NCBI GenBank assembly: GCA_020832495.1
Contig: JAFIEP010000129.1
Coordinates: 1 to 64,000 of the forward strand
DNA from: Acidimicrobiia bacterium
Lineage (GTDB): Bacteria; Actinomycetota; Acidimicrobiia; Acidimicrobiales; Acidimicrobilacustridaceae
Reading direction: 5' to 3'
DNA: 64,000 nt
Part shown: one piece after another, positions 1 through 8,942 of the stretch
Layout: each line of letters begins with the position of its first letter
How positions within the stretch are numbered: position 1 is the first letter of the stretch
The notes under the pieces: generated by a model
What the model was told of the DNA's origin: nothing
Seen by the model: only the letters and a program-made list of their open reading frames with translations
Database searches by the model: none
Position numbers and translations under genes: made by a program

Positions 1-159
1 CTCGGACCCCTTCGGATGCGAGTCGTACTCGGCGAGGATCTCAGCTTTGTACTCGGCGCTGAACGATCGCCGCTTGGGCCTCGCTGCTGGGTCGATGTCG
101 TCGTCGGTCACCCCACCAGTGTGGCCGCGACCGTTCAACGACGCAGTCGTCAAGGTCAT
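1..159 (-). CDS. IS3-family transposase OrfA, N-terminal part (partial)
   Basis: Fifty-three codons are visible from an ATG at 157-159, and the frame continues off the left edge. The peptide contains PKRRSFSAEYKAEILAEYD, the hallmark start of the helix-turn-helix DNA-binding OrfA of IS3-family elements, which recognises the IS ends and is normally joined to the DDE catalytic OrfB by a -1 frameshift. The segment before the motif (residues 1-28) is a variable leader. Whether the element is intact cannot be told from this window. Confidence 0.75.
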   Translation of the reverse strand, partial: MTLTTASLNGRGHTGGVTDDDIDPAARPKRRSFSAEYKAEILAEYDSHPKGSE

Positions 160-218
160 GATCAGATAGTCCTACCTCGCCCCATCGGGTCAGATGATCG
201 GGTACCGCAGGTGTCTCA
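1..218 (-). mobile_element. IS3-type insertion sequence, end fragment (runs off window)
   Basis: The element is read on the minus strand and leaves the window at base 1. It contains the 5' part of an OrfA-like transposase gene. Reading inward from 218, the sequence starts TGAGACACCTGCGGTACC, which has the TG... form usual for IS3-family terminal repeats and lies 59 nt before the orfA start. The other terminus and orfB are outside the window, so the boundary at 218 is an inference. If it is right, the element's first TGA also serves as the stop codon of the neighbouring TadE/G-like gene. Confidence 0.55.
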
Positions 219-1895
219 CCCCACCCTGACAGACAGGGGAATGGGGATCCGGGCCACCACGTCGCGACCGTTGTAGTGCGTGGCGGTCATGCCGGTGATC
301 GTGCAATCCCAGTTGTGGGTGGGCGCCGGGTGCGGCCCCAACGCGTCGGTCACCCGCAGGAACGTACAGTCGGGCGCGACGCCCGCTGGGGGGACGACCG
401 TCACGGTTGACACCGCCCCACTCCCCACGTCGCCGATGTCCCAGAAGGTGAGCACCAGGCTGCGACCGGCATTCGTCGGGAGGACGCGGGCCAGGTAGAA
501 GGAACCTTCCGCTGCTTCCTGTTGCTGGTAGATGGCGAAGTGACCGTACGCCGAGATCGACAACCCCGCCCCGTTGTAGCGGCCGGGCCCGGCGCTCGGC
601 CGCACCGGATCATCGGCCGGTGTGAGGGCGGCCGGAGCGGCGCCCCAACTGGCCCGCAGGTTGAAGCGGTTGTGACCCATACCCGTCGGCGCCGGACGAG
701 CCATCCGCTCGACCGTGCCGGTGTTCAGCCCTGGCGTGGCCTCGGTCACCGCCGGGGCAACAGAGAGGTCGGCGTTGGTGCGGATCTGCACGATGTAGTC
801 GCCCTGTTGCACCTGCGCCGCCGGGATCGTGCAGATGGGGAACCACCGGCGGAAGTGAGCGAAGAACGGCAGGTTCTCGTGTCCTCGCAGTTGAGCGTGG
901 GCCGCCCGGTCGGTGCGGAGCAACTCGAAGGTGTTCTGGTTGTACGGCGAGAACGTGATCGTGCAGATCGGTGGGTTGTCCGTGGTGTCGAAGGGTGTGT
1001 CGTCAGGGGCCCGCACGATGTAGGTGGTGGGCACGTCGGCGTTGCCACCGATCCGATGGTCGCCCGTGCAGTACAGCGAGTCGCGCCCCCGTGAGTACCG
1101 GGAGCGCGCCAGGGTGTCGGCATACTGGTTGTCGAGCGTGGTGCTCTGGGTGCTCGACGGCAAGGTGCTGTCGCCACAGAGATCCCCCATCTGCACGAAG
1201 GCCGGGTTGAACACCTCGATGGAGAGATCTTCACCAGGCACAGGCTCAGCGGCCCGCACGGCGAAGAAGTAGCCGTTGACGGAGTAGTCCACGTTGTTGT
1301 AGCCGCTGAAGATGCCGTTGCACCCCGCGTGGGAGTTCTGGCAGTTGCCGGCCTGGCGCTTGTCACCGTTCTCCTTGCGGGTACCGCGCCCGGCGATGTT
1401 GAGGACGAACCCTGGGTTCCGCCCTCGTTCGGCGTCGACGCCCAGGTAGGGCTCGGGGCTCCCCATGGGGACCGGCACCACGAACTGGGCCACCGCCGCC
1501 CGCGCAATGTCCACGTCGGTGAAGAAGTAGCTGGTGAAGTACTGGTCAACGGCAGGGTCCGAGACCGTCACACCGAGGGTCTGACGGTTGTTGTCGACCT
1601 CGATCGCCACCTCGACGCCACCCACCCCCGCCGGCACCCCGTTGCGGGCCAGTGACTCGTGCACGGCGGTCCTCGCCTCCTCCTCATCGGGCAGGTACAC
1701 CACGCCTGCGAGCGCGGCGGCATCCGCCGCGGTCTGCAGCGTGGCTGCCCGCGATATCCATGCGCCGAGATCCACGGCGAACCCGGTGAAGGCCAGCAGC
1801 GGGATGAGCATGAGCGCGGTGATGACGAGTACGTAGCCCCGCTCTGTGGTGTCGCGCCACGACGCGCGCCGCGACATCCGTCGGGCCCCTGCCAT
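216..1895 (-). CDS. TadE/TadG-like (Flp pilus-associated) secreted protein
   Basis: The protein has 559 residues from ATG 1895, which is supported by a GAGGAG ribosome site 7 nt upstream. A longer in-frame start at 1955 has no such support. Residues 1-20 are basic, and 21-42 form one membrane segment with the TadE/G sequence ERGYVLVITALML followed by ATLQTAADAAALAG (51-64). That is the class signature of pseudopilin-like proteins processed or anchored in the Flp/Tad system. The remaining roughly 490 residues are an extracytoplasmic domain of unknown fold containing several cysteines. No other tad gene lies in the window. The stop codon coincides with the presumed end of an IS3 element, so the C-terminus may be truncated. 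The precise role is unknown. Confidence 0.7.
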   Translation of the reverse strand: MAGARRMSRRASWRDTTERGYVLVITALMLIPLLAFTGFAVDLGAWISRAATLQTAADAAALAGVVYLPDEEEARTAVHESLARNGVPAGVGGVEVAIEVDNNRQTLGVTVSDPAVDQYFTSYFFTDVDIARAAVAQFVVPVPMGSPEPYLGVDAERGRNPGFVLNIAGRGTRKENGDKRQAGNCQNSHAGCNGIFSGYNNVDYSVNGYFFAVRAAEPVPGEDLSIEVFNPAFVQMGDLCGDSTLPSSTQSTTLDNQYADTLARSRYSRGRDSLYCTGDHRIGGNADVPTTYIVRAPDDTPFDTTDNPPICTITFSPYNQNTFELLRTDRAAHAQLRGHENLPFFAHFRRWFPICTIPAAQVQQGDYIVQIRTNADLSVAPAVTEATPGLNTGTVERMARPAPTGMGHNRFNLRASWGAAPAALTPADDPVRPSAGPGRYNGAGLSISAYGHFAIYQQQEAAEGSFYLARVLPTNAGRSLVLTFWDIGDVGSGAVSTVTVVPPAGVAPDCTFLRVTDALGPHPAPTHNWDCTITGMTATHYNGRDVVARIPIPLSVRVG

Positions 1896-2058
1896 CGGGC
1901 CGCTCCTCGTGCGTTGTTGCTCGAAGCAGCCGCCGTCGACGGCCGCCCTGACCACTGCAGGACGCTTCCTGTTGAGGTCGAGGCCCGACCGGCGACCTCC
2001 CGTCCGCCGACCGACCCTTTCGCGGTAACGACGAGGGAGCAGGTCGTCTTGAGCAAGA

Positions 2059-2074
2059 AGGGCCGAACGGCCCT
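2059..2074 (-). terminator. Hairpin after rpmA
   Basis: A 7-bp perfect inverted repeat, AGGGCCG-AA-CGGCCCT, lies 11-26 nt downstream of the rpmA stop. On the transcribed strand it is followed by a modest pyrimidine run (TTCTTGCTC). This is a plausible intrinsic terminator for the rplU-rpmA operon, though the U-tract is weak. Confidence 0.5.
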
Positions 2075-2084
2075 CGAGGAATCC

Positions 2085-2336
2085 TCAGTCGACGAGGATG
2101 TCGACGACCTTGCGGTTACCGCGCCGAGCGAACTTGACGCTGCCGTCAGCGGTGGCGAAGAGCGTGTCGTCGGAGCCGCGGCCGACATTGCGGCCGGGGT
2201 GGAAACGGGTGCCACGCTGACGCACGATGATGGAGCCAGCCGTCACCGCTTCACCGTCGAACGCCTTCACACCGAGGCGCTGACTGTTGGAATCGCGGCC
2301 GTTGCGGGTGGAGCCGCCGCCCTTGGTCTTCGACAT
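2085..2336 (-). CDS. rpmA: 50S ribosomal protein L27
   Basis: This is an 83-residue ribosomal protein of the large subunit whose N-terminal tail reaches the peptidyl-transferase centre. It begins [20 protein letters not shown] and continues with [20 protein letters not shown] and RGTRFHPG, all characteristic of L27. The mature N-terminus is not preceded by the Firmicutes-type cleavable extension. ATG 2336 was chosen because an AAGGGG site precedes it; a longer reading from 2399 would overlap rplU. It lies 5 nt downstream of rplU and is co-transcribed with it, the usual rplU-rpmA pairing. Confidence 0.97.
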   Translation of the reverse strand: MSKTKGGGSTRNGRDSNSQRLGVKAFDGEAVTAGSIIVRQRGTRFHPGRNVGRGSDDTLFATADGSVKFARRGNRKVVDILVD

Positions 2337-2341
2337 GGCAG

Positions 2342-2653
2342 TTACCCCTTGGAGATTGCGGTGATCTCGATCTCCGACAACGCCTGACGGTGGCCCCAAC
2401 GGCGTCGGCTGTTGGTCTTGGCCTTGTAGGTGAAGCCGGTGATCTTCGGACCCTTGGTGTCGCCCACCACTCGGGCAGCCACGCTGGCGCCGTCGAGTTG
2501 GGCGGGCGTGGACAGCACGGTCTCGCCGTCGACGAGCAGGACGGGCCGCAGTTCGACCTCGGCACCGTTGTCAGCACCCAACCGCTCGACGGTGAGGCGC
2601 TCACCTTCGCTGACCCGATACTGCTTTCCACCTGTGGCGATGACGGCGTACAT
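2342..2653 (-). CDS. rplU: 50S ribosomal protein L21
   Basis: This is a 103-residue 23S rRNA-binding protein of the large subunit. It starts [20 protein letters not shown] and ends with the conserved basic motif [18 protein letters not shown], both diagnostic of L21. It is first in the rplU-rpmA pair and lies 82 nt downstream of the RNase E/G gene. There is no Shine-Dalgarno match before ATG 2653. A TAGGAT hexamer sits 9 nt upstream of the start with TTGGTG 18 nt before it, so the mRNA is probably leaderless or nearly so. Confidence 0.97.
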   Translation of the reverse strand: MYAVIATGGKQYRVSEGERLTVERLGADNGAEVELRPVLLVDGETVLSTPAQLDGASVAARVVGDTKGPKITGFTYKAKTNSRRRWGHRQALSEIEITAISKG

Positions 2654-2662
2654 AGGGGCGAG

Positions 2663-2692
2663 ATCCTATCCCTCCCAGGGGCCCGACACCAA
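2663..2692 (-). promoter_or_regulatory. Predicted rplU promoter
   Basis: On the minus strand a -35 TTGGTG (2687-2692) and a -10 TAGGAT (2663-2668) are separated by 18 nt. The predicted transcription start, near 2656, is 3 nt from the rplU ATG. This would give L21 and L27 a near-leaderless transcript independent of the upstream RNase E/G gene. Confidence 0.45.
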
Positions 2693-2735
2693 CTTAGGTG
2701 ACACCAACCCGGCGTCGCCCGGTGCGCCGCCTCGC

Positions 2736-4901
2736 TCAGCGCCGACGCCGTCGTCGCCGGCGACCCTCGGCGTCCAGCGCCGGGCCGTTCGAGGGTCGGC
2801 CAGCCGAGCCGACATCGACGGGGCCTGCGCCGTGCGGGTCGACGTCGGGGCTGGCGCCGTCGGCCTCGGCCCGGATGGCCTCGGCCACCTCATCGTCGTC
2901 GCCGGCGAGCGCCGGGTCGATGAGCAACCCCCTCCCCTCACACTGGGGACAGGTGTGCGACACCGATTCGAGGAGACCCTCCCCGATTCGCTTGCGGGTC
3001 ATCTCGACGAGGCCCAGGTCTGAGATGTCGAACACCTGGGTTCGTGTCTTGTCGCGGGCGAGTGCCGCCCGGAAGGCCTCGATGACCTTGGCCCGGTTGG
3101 CCTTGATCTCCATGTCGATGAAGTCGATGACGATGATCCCGCCGATGTCGCGCAGCCGGAGCTGTCGGGCGATCTCCTCGGCCGCCTCGAGGTTGTTGCG
3201 GAAGACGGTCTCCTCGAGGCTCGAGCTGCCCACGTTCTTGCCGGTGTTGACGTCGATGACCGTCAGGGCCTCGGTGTGCTCGATGATGAGCGACCCCCCC
3301 GAGGGGAGCCACACCTTCGGGTCGAGGGCCTTGTGCAGCTGCTCGTGGACGTGATGGTGCTCGTAGAGCGAGAGGGGCTCCTGCTCCCGGTCGTAGAACT
3401 CGACCCGGTCCGCAAGGGCCGGGGAGATGGCGCCCACGTAGTCGCTCACCTCCTCGTAGAGCGCCCGGTCGTCGATGAGCACGCCCCGGTAGTCGGCGTT
3501 GAACTCCTCGCGGATTACCCGGACCGCCATGTCGGGTTCCCGGTAGAGCAGCGCGGGCCGCCGGGCCTTGGTGGCCTTCGCTGCTTGCTCCTCGATCCGT
3601 CGCCACTGTGCGGCCAGGCTCTGGACGTCCCGCTGGATCTCCTCGGCGGTGACGTTCTCCGCTGCGGTGCGCACGATGATGCCGTGACCGGCCGGCCGCA
3701 CGTCGTCGAGAATGGAGCGCAGGCGCTTGCGCTCGTTGTCGGGCAGCCGCTTGGAGATGCCGTACGTGGAGCTGTTGGGGATCAGCACCACGAACCGGCC
3801 CGGGAGCGACACCTCCTGGGTGAGGCGCGCCCCCTTGTGGGCGATCGGGTTCTTGGTCACCTGGCAGACAATGAGCTGTTTCGGCTTCAAGATGTGTTCG
3901 ATACGCGGGTTGGCGCCGCCCTCGTCGATGTCCTCGGCGTCGTACTGCACGTCGCCCCGGTAGAGCACAGCGTTCTTCGGCGTGCCGATGTCGACGAAGG
4001 CTGCCTCCATCCCCGGCAGGACGTTCTGCACCTTGCCCACGTAGATGTTCCCGTGGATCTGGCTGATGTCGTCGCTGGGGCGCGACACGTAGTGCTCGAT
4101 GAGGTTGCGGCCCTCGAACACGGCGATCTGGGTGGCCTTCGGCCCGACGCTCACCGCCATCAGGTAGCGACCGACCGGACGCCCCTTGCGTTCCTTGCCA
4201 CGTCGAGCCTCGAGTTCCTCGGCATCGAGTTCCACCGGCGCCGAGGCCACCACGGCGTCGACGGTCTCCACGCCGGCGTTGTGGCGAGCACCGCCCCCCT
4301 TCGACCCCGATCGGCCCCGGCTCTTCCCACGACCGCCGGAACCCGGGCCGCTCGGACGCTTGTCGGCCGTCTCGGAACGGTCCCGGGCGGAGCCTCCTCC
4401 GCCGCCGCGACCTCCCCGGCCTCGCCGGTTCCGTCGGCCGCCGCCTCCCGACGAACTCTTCGCACCGGACTCGCTGCGCTTTGCGTCGGTCGACCCTGAA
4501 CCTGCAGCCCGATCCGGTGGCGGGCCGGCAGGCGCCGGCATGGTGTCACCGATCTGGGGTCGCCGCACCAGGGCCCGTTCGGCCGCCTCGCGGTCGCGCA
4601 CCCGCCCCTGGGTCATCCGGTCGGGCAGCTCGCTGGGATTGCGATCGGCCGACTCGGTGGGCTCGCCAGCGGGACGGTCGTCGGTGCTGCGCGCCGAGCC
4701 GGAGCGGCCCCGCCCCCCGCGCGACCCGCGTCGTCGGCCTCGACCCTCGCCGGCCGAGGTACCCCCGGCGGGGTCAGTGCCCTCCGTCGCAGCGGGCGTG
4801 GGACTCGCGCTGTCGGGGCGATCCGGGGCGGGGTCGGGCGGTCCGTTGGAGTTGTCGGCATCGGCGGCCGTGCTGCGCTCGTTGGCCACTGGGTCGGCCA
4901 T
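2736..4901 (-). CDS. rne: Ribonuclease E/G family endoribonuclease
   Basis: This 721-residue endoribonuclease for rRNA maturation and mRNA decay acts in the cytoplasm, often at the membrane or in condensates. Residues 1 to about 240 are low-complexity and rich in Arg, Gly, Ser and Pro, with several RGG-like runs. The catalytic region follows, with an S1-like RNA-binding part (GNIYVGKVQNVLPGMEAAFV) and the DNase I-like site carrying the magnesium aspartates in VIDVNTGK (around 547) and VIDFIDME (around 590). The Zn-link-type motif CPQCEGRG lies near 650. A basic RRRRRRR tail ends the protein. The start ATG is preceded by GAAGGGA. It sits between the TIGR03936 gene (15 nt upstream) and rplU, an arrangement common in actinobacteria. 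Whether it behaves as RNase E or RNase G is not decided by sequence. Confidence 0.93.
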   Translation of the reverse strand: MADPVANERSTAADADNSNGPPDPAPDRPDSASPTPAATEGTDPAGGTSAGEGRGRRRGSRGGRGRSGSARSTDDRPAGEPTESADRNPSELPDRMTQGRVRDREAAERALVRRPQIGDTMPAPAGPPPDRAAGSGSTDAKRSESGAKSSSGGGGRRNRRGRGGRGGGGGSARDRSETADKRPSGPGSGGRGKSRGRSGSKGGGARHNAGVETVDAVVASAPVELDAEELEARRGKERKGRPVGRYLMAVSVGPKATQIAVFEGRNLIEHYVSRPSDDISQIHGNIYVGKVQNVLPGMEAAFVDIGTPKNAVLYRGDVQYDAEDIDEGGANPRIEHILKPKQLIVCQVTKNPIAHKGARLTQEVSLPGRFVVLIPNSSTYGISKRLPDNERKRLRSILDDVRPAGHGIIVRTAAENVTAEEIQRDVQSLAAQWRRIEEQAAKATKARRPALLYREPDMAVRVIREEFNADYRGVLIDDRALYEEVSDYVGAISPALADRVEFYDREQEPLSLYEHHHVHEQLHKALDPKVWLPSGGSLIIEHTEALTVIDVNTGKNVGSSSLEETVFRNNLEAAEEIARQLRLRDIGGIIVIDFIDMEIKANRAKVIEAFRAALARDKTRTQVFDISDLGLVEMTRKRIGEGLLESVSHTCPQCEGRGLLIDPALAGDDDEVAEAIRAEADGASPDVDPHGAGPVDVGSAGRPSNGPALDAEGRRRRRRRR

Positions 4902-4916
4902 GGTCGAGGTCCCTTC

Positions 4917-5711
4917 TCATGAGGCACGCACTCCGGCGATGTCCTCGGCGGTCTCGGCCGCAGCAAGGGTCGGGGGTCCGGTGACGTGCGGGGCTCGCGT
5001 CGCAGCCAGCAGCGGTTCGTGCCGGGCGCCGTCGAGCGTGATCCATTGGTGTAGACGAACGGTGCGCTGGGCGCGCAGGGGCCGATCGAACACGTCGAGC
5101 AGCTCCTGGGGGCGCACCCCTCGCGGTTGGGTGCTGAGTTCGGTTCGCAGGAACGGTCCCTGTGAGGGGAACTCGGGATGGCGATCGGTAGTGCGGATGT
5201 CGAGCCGCTCGAGGGCCTCGAGGGACACCACCGCAGGACGGAGGTCGTCGTGCACCGTCTTGCCCTTGCGGGTGCGGGTGACCGGCAACTCATCGGCACC
5301 CAGCAGGCGGTCGGCCTGCTCGGAGAGCCAACCCGGCTCGGCGTCGGGCAGGGCGTACAGCCACGTGCAGCTGGTCACGGCCTGTTGCAGCGACGTGGCC
5401 CGACGGTCCACCTCGGCGATGGCCTCCACCTCCATACCGGGCGGCAAGAGGTCGGAGAGCTGCTCGGCCAACGGCTCGAGCGCCGGTGCGGTGGCATCGG
5501 GGTGGAGGTCGACGTCGAGGTACTCGCCCAACGACTCGTGGCCGGTGCTGAGCGCCAAGCCGAAGTGCACCTTGGGCCGTGGTGAGAACCCCTCGGTGAT
5601 GGCCACTGGCACCCCCGCCCGTCGCAGGACGCGCTCCCACACCCGGGCGACGTCGCGGTGGCTGATGAACCGGACCTTGCCCAGCTTGGTGAAGCGCAGG
5701 CGAAGTCTCAC
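4917..5711 (-). CDS. TIGR03936 (DUF2344) family protein, partner of the radical SAM protein
   Basis: The protein has 264 residues and starts at GTG 5711. The N-terminal sequence RLRLRFTKLGKVRFISHRD and the following GVPVAITEGFSPRPKVHFG are diagnostic of the DUF2344/TIGR03936 family. In many bacteria this family is encoded next to, or fused to, a TIGR03960 radical SAM protein. Here the gene overlaps the upstream radical SAM gene by 4 nt (GTGA), indicating translational coupling. The family's biochemical role is not established; its RNA-binding-like N-terminus and its neighbours RNase E, L21 and L27 point to RNA or ribosome metabolism. Confidence 0.85.
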   Translation of the reverse strand: MRLRLRFTKLGKVRFISHRDVARVWERVLRRAGVPVAITEGFSPRPKVHFGLALSTGHESLGEYLDVDLHPDATAPALEPLAEQLSDLLPPGMEVEAIAEVDRRATSLQQAVTSCTWLYALPDAEPGWLSEQADRLLGADELPVTRTRKGKTVHDDLRPAVVSLEALERLDIRTTDRHPEFPSQGPFLRTELSTQPRGVRPQELLDVFDRPLRAQRTVRLHQWITLDGARHEPLLAATRAPHVTGPPTLAAAETAEDIAGVRAS

Positions 5712-7675
5712 GAGGCCGCCTTCGCGGCCATCGGGCGGCGCAAGTCGACGGGCACGGCGCCGCCGGTGGCCAGGTCCTGTCCGGTGCCTTGGCTCCCGCC
5801 CGCCGGGGGTACCGCCGACGCCACCACGTGCTCGATGCCGTAGCCGGTGCAGGCCCCGCAGTCATAGCACGGTGTCCACCGGCAGTCCTCGAGGCCCAAC
5901 TCGTCGAGTGCGTCGCGCCAGTCCTGCCACAGGAAGTCCTTGTGCAGCCCGGCCGACAGGTGATCCCACGGCAGCACCTCGTCCTCGGTGCGGTGGCGGT
6001 AGGCGTACCAGTCGGGCGACAGGCCGTGGTCGGCCATGGCCGTCAGCCAGCGGTCGACATCGAAGTGCTCCGACCACTCCTGGAACACGCCGCCACGCCG
6101 CCAGACCTGCTCGATGACCGGGCCCAGGCGGCGGTCACCTCGGCTCATGATGCCTTCCACCAGGGTGGCCTTGGGGTCGTGCCACTTCAACTGCACGCCG
6201 CGGCTGCGTCGCAGGTCCTCGCGCAGCAGACCCACCTTGCGGTGCAGTTCGGCCACCGTGTTCTGACCGAACCACTGGAACGGCGTGAACGGCTTCGGCA
6301 CGAAGCCCCCCACCGACACCGTCACCGACGGGTTGGCCGTGTGTTCACGGCCCAATTCGACGCAGTTGCGGGCCAACTCGGCGATGCCGAGGGTGTCCTC
6401 GTCGGTCTCGGTCGGCAGCCCCACGAGGAAGTACAGCTTCATGCGGCGCCACCCCTGGGAGTAGGCCGACGACACCGCACCGTAGAGGTCCTCCTCGCGG
6501 ATCAGTTTGTTGATCACCTGTCGCAGGCGCCACGACCCGGCCTCGGGAGCGAAGGTGAGTCCTGTCCGTCGGGCCCGCTGGATCTGTGCCGCCACCCCGA
6601 CGGTGAAGGCGTCCACCCGGAGACTGGGCAAGGACACCGACACGGGACCGGCCGGGGCCTGGTCCCCACAGCCCGACACCGTGCTCTGCACGACCGACTC
6701 GATGCCGGAGAAGTCGGCGCTCGACAACGAGGTGAGCGCCACCTCGTCGTAGCCGGTGCGAGCCAGACCGTCGCGCACCATCTGCTCCACCTGGGCGGTG
6801 GGCCGTTCGCGCACCGGCCGGGTGATCATGCCGGCCTGACAGAAGCGACAGCCACGGGTGCAGCCGCGGAACACCTCGACGTTCAGCCGGTCGTGCACCA
6901 CCTCGGTGAGCGGCACCAGTTGCTGTTTCGGGTAGGGGAACTCGGCGAGGTCCGCAACCGTGCGCTTCTCCACCTGCGCGGGCACGTCGGGGTGACGAGG
7001 GGTCACCGACACCAGGTGCTCGCCGTCGTAGGTCACGTCGTACATCGAGGGCACGTACACCCCGGGCACCTGGGCCAACCGGCGCAGCACGTCGGGGCGC
7101 GAGCCGGCCGGCCGGCCGCTGCGGCGCCACTCCCCCAGCACCTCGCAGATCTCGGCCACCACCTCTTCGCCGTCGCCGAGCACCACGGCGTCGAGGAAAT
7201 CGGCCATCGGCTCGGGGTTGTAGGTGCAGTGGCCACCGGCGAGAACCAGCGGGTGTTCCTCGGTGCGCGCTGCGGTGTGCACCGGCACCCCGGCGAGGTC
7301 CACGCAGTTCAGCAGGTTCGTGTAGGTCAGCTCGGCCGACAGATTGAAGGCCAGCACGTCGAAGGTGCCCGCCGGTCGGTGGGTGTCCACCGAGAAGAGC
7401 GGGACGTCGCCCTCACGCAGCAGCTCCTCGAGATCCACCCACGGGGCGTAGGAGCGCTCGGCCACGGCGTCGGGCCGCTCGTTGAGGATCTCGTAGAGGA
7501 TCTGCAACCCGGCGTTGGGCAGGCCGATCTCGTAGGTGTCGGGGTAGGTGAGCAGCCACGAGACGGTGTCGGGACCGTGCTCGGGTCGCTGCATGCCCTG
7601 TTCGAGGCCGATGTACCGCGCTGGCTTCTGCACCCGGTCCAAGAGGTTCTCGAGCTGTGGCCAGACGGACGCCAT
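5708..7675 (-). CDS. TIGR03960 family B12-binding-domain radical SAM protein
   Basis: The protein has 655 residues from ATG 7675; an alternative GTG four codons upstream gives 659. The N-terminal 200 residues form a cobalamin-binding-like domain (TYPDTYEIGLPNAGLQILYE, LVLAGGHCTYNPEPMADF). Near residue 270 the cluster motif RGCTRGCRFCQAGM supplies the CxxxCxxC that binds the radical-SAM 4Fe-4S cluster. A later GLPTETDEDTLGI stretch matches the MiaB/elongator-like TIM barrel. The C-terminus has a cysteine set (CRWTPCYDCGACTGYG). It precedes and overlaps the TIGR03936 gene. The family is thought to modify RNA or protein, but no substrate is proven. Confidence 0.88.
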   Translation of the reverse strand: MASVWPQLENLLDRVQKPARYIGLEQGMQRPEHGPDTVSWLLTYPDTYEIGLPNAGLQILYEILNERPDAVAERSYAPWVDLEELLREGDVPLFSVDTHRPAGTFDVLAFNLSAELTYTNLLNCVDLAGVPVHTAARTEEHPLVLAGGHCTYNPEPMADFLDAVVLGDGEEVVAEICEVLGEWRRSGRPAGSRPDVLRRLAQVPGVYVPSMYDVTYDGEHLVSVTPRHPDVPAQVEKRTVADLAEFPYPKQQLVPLTEVVHDRLNVEVFRGCTRGCRFCQAGMITRPVRERPTAQVEQMVRDGLARTGYDEVALTSLSSADFSGIESVVQSTVSGCGDQAPAGPVSVSLPSLRVDAFTVGVAAQIQRARRTGLTFAPEAGSWRLRQVINKLIREEDLYGAVSSAYSQGWRRMKLYFLVGLPTETDEDTLGIAELARNCVELGREHTANPSVTVSVGGFVPKPFTPFQWFGQNTVAELHRKVGLLREDLRRSRGVQLKWHDPKATLVEGIMSRGDRRLGPVIEQVWRRGGVFQEWSEHFDVDRWLTAMADHGLSPDWYAYRHRTEDEVLPWDHLSAGLHKDFLWQDWRDALDELGLEDCRWTPCYDCGACTGYGIEHVVASAVPPAGGSQGTGQDLATGGAVPVDLRRPMAAKAAS

Positions 7676-7790
7676 GTCGTCCCACACTACCCGAGTGGTC
7701 GCGACCCATCCTCACCCGGTCGCACCCCGACGTGGGCGCCCCGGCTCGTGGGAGCCTCGGAACCACCCTCTCGACCCGAGACTGGTGCGG

Positions 7791-8942
7791 TCAGCGGAAG
7801 CGGCGCATGTGCACGTTGAGCACCACGCCGATGGCCAGGAACATCGTGAGCATGGACGACCCGCCGTAGGAGACCAGCGGCAGAGGGATACCGGTGACGG
7901 GCATGATCTGGGTTGCCATCCCCACGTTGGTGAAGATCTGGAAGGCGAACATCACGAGCACCCCCACGCACAGCAGGCTCCCGAACAGGTCGCGCGCCAG
8001 GTGGGCGCAACGCCACACCCGCCAGCAGATGACGCTGTAGAGCACGAGCAGTACTGCACCGCCGACGAAGCCCAGTTCCTCGGCCACCACCACGAAGATG
8101 AAGTCGGTCTCGTGCTCGGGCACGAAGCCGTGCTGGGTCTGTTGACCGTCGCCGAACCCTTGACCCATCAGCGACCCGCTGGCCACCGCAATGACCGCTT
8201 GGCGTTGGTTGAAGCTGGCCTGCACGTCCGCCTCGGGATCGATGAAGGAGGTCAGCCGGGCCGCCTGGTAGTCCTCGAGCGTGTCGCTGGTCAGCACCAG
8301 GACCGCCCCCGCAATGGCCACCACTCCCATCAGGAACAGCACCCGGGCCCGCACCCCGCCGACGACCAGCAGGGCAATGGTGATGGCCAGGAAGGCCAGC
8401 ACCGTCCCCAGGTCGGGTTGTTGCAGGACCAACGCCGCGGGCACACCCAGTGCCACGGCCACCACCACCAGTTGGCGGGGCCCCACCTCACCGTTCCACG
8501 AGGCCAGCATGGCGCTGAGTGCCACGATGATGGCCAACTTGGTGAACTCCGACGGCTGCAACTGGAACGGGCCGAGGTCGATCCAGCGTTGTGCGCCGTT
8601 CACGTAGAGCCCGAGGGGGGTCAGCACCGCGACCAGGGCAGCAATGCAGGCGACATACGGCGCCCAGGCCCAGGCCCGCAGCGCCCGGTAGTCCACGAGC
8701 GACGCCACCACCATGGCCACGGCACCACCGACGGCGAAGGCGCCCTGGCGCACCGCCGGCCCGTGGTCGTAGGGCGGGGCCGACCCACGGGTGGCGCTGT
8801 AGACCATGAGCACGCCGATGCCGGCCACGCACAGGGTGCACAGCAGCAGGATCCCGTCGATGTGACGCCAGGGGGCGGACGGGTCGCGGCGGGCAGCCCC
8901 GAGCGTGCTTCTCCCCGCCGGTCGGCGGGTGGTGAGCGCCAT
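7791..8942 (-). CDS. rodA: Rod-shape peptidoglycan polymerase RodA (SEDS family)
   Basis: This is a 383-residue polytopic membrane glycosyltransferase that polymerises lipid II during lateral wall growth, working with PBP2. Features include HIDGILLLCTLCVAGIGVLM (first membrane segment), the lipid II-site region PFQLQPSEFTKLAIIVALSA with its conserved SEFxK, and the SEDS C-terminal signature GIPLPLVSYGGSSML. The start ATG overlaps the PBP2 stop by one base (TGATG), so it is translationally coupled. Linkage to mreBCD and PBP2 favours RodA over the divisome paralogue FtsW. Confidence 0.95.
   Translation of the reverse strand: MALTTRRPAGRSTLGAARRDPSAPWRHIDGILLLCTLCVAGIGVLMVYSATRGSAPPYDHGPAVRQGAFAVGGAVAMVVASLVDYRALRAWAWAPYVACIAALVAVLTPLGLYVNGAQRWIDLGPFQLQPSEFTKLAIIVALSAMLASWNGEVGPRQLVVVAVALGVPAALVLQQPDLGTVLAFLAITIALLVVGGVRARVLFLMGVVAIAGAVLVLTSDTLEDYQAARLTSFIDPEADVQASFNQRQAVIAVASGSLMGQGFGDGQQTQHGFVPEHETDFIFVVVAEELGFVGGAVLLVLYSVICWRVWRCAHLARDLFGSLLCVGVLVMFAFQIFTNVGMATQIMPVTGIPLPLVSYGGSSMLTMFLAIGVVLNVHMRRFR

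Noticed and set aside
4186-6117. 643-codon open frame on the plus strand opposite RNase E and TIGR03936
   Set aside because: It is a low-complexity Arg/Pro/Ser translation antisense to two well-supported genes, a typical product of GC-rich codon usage.
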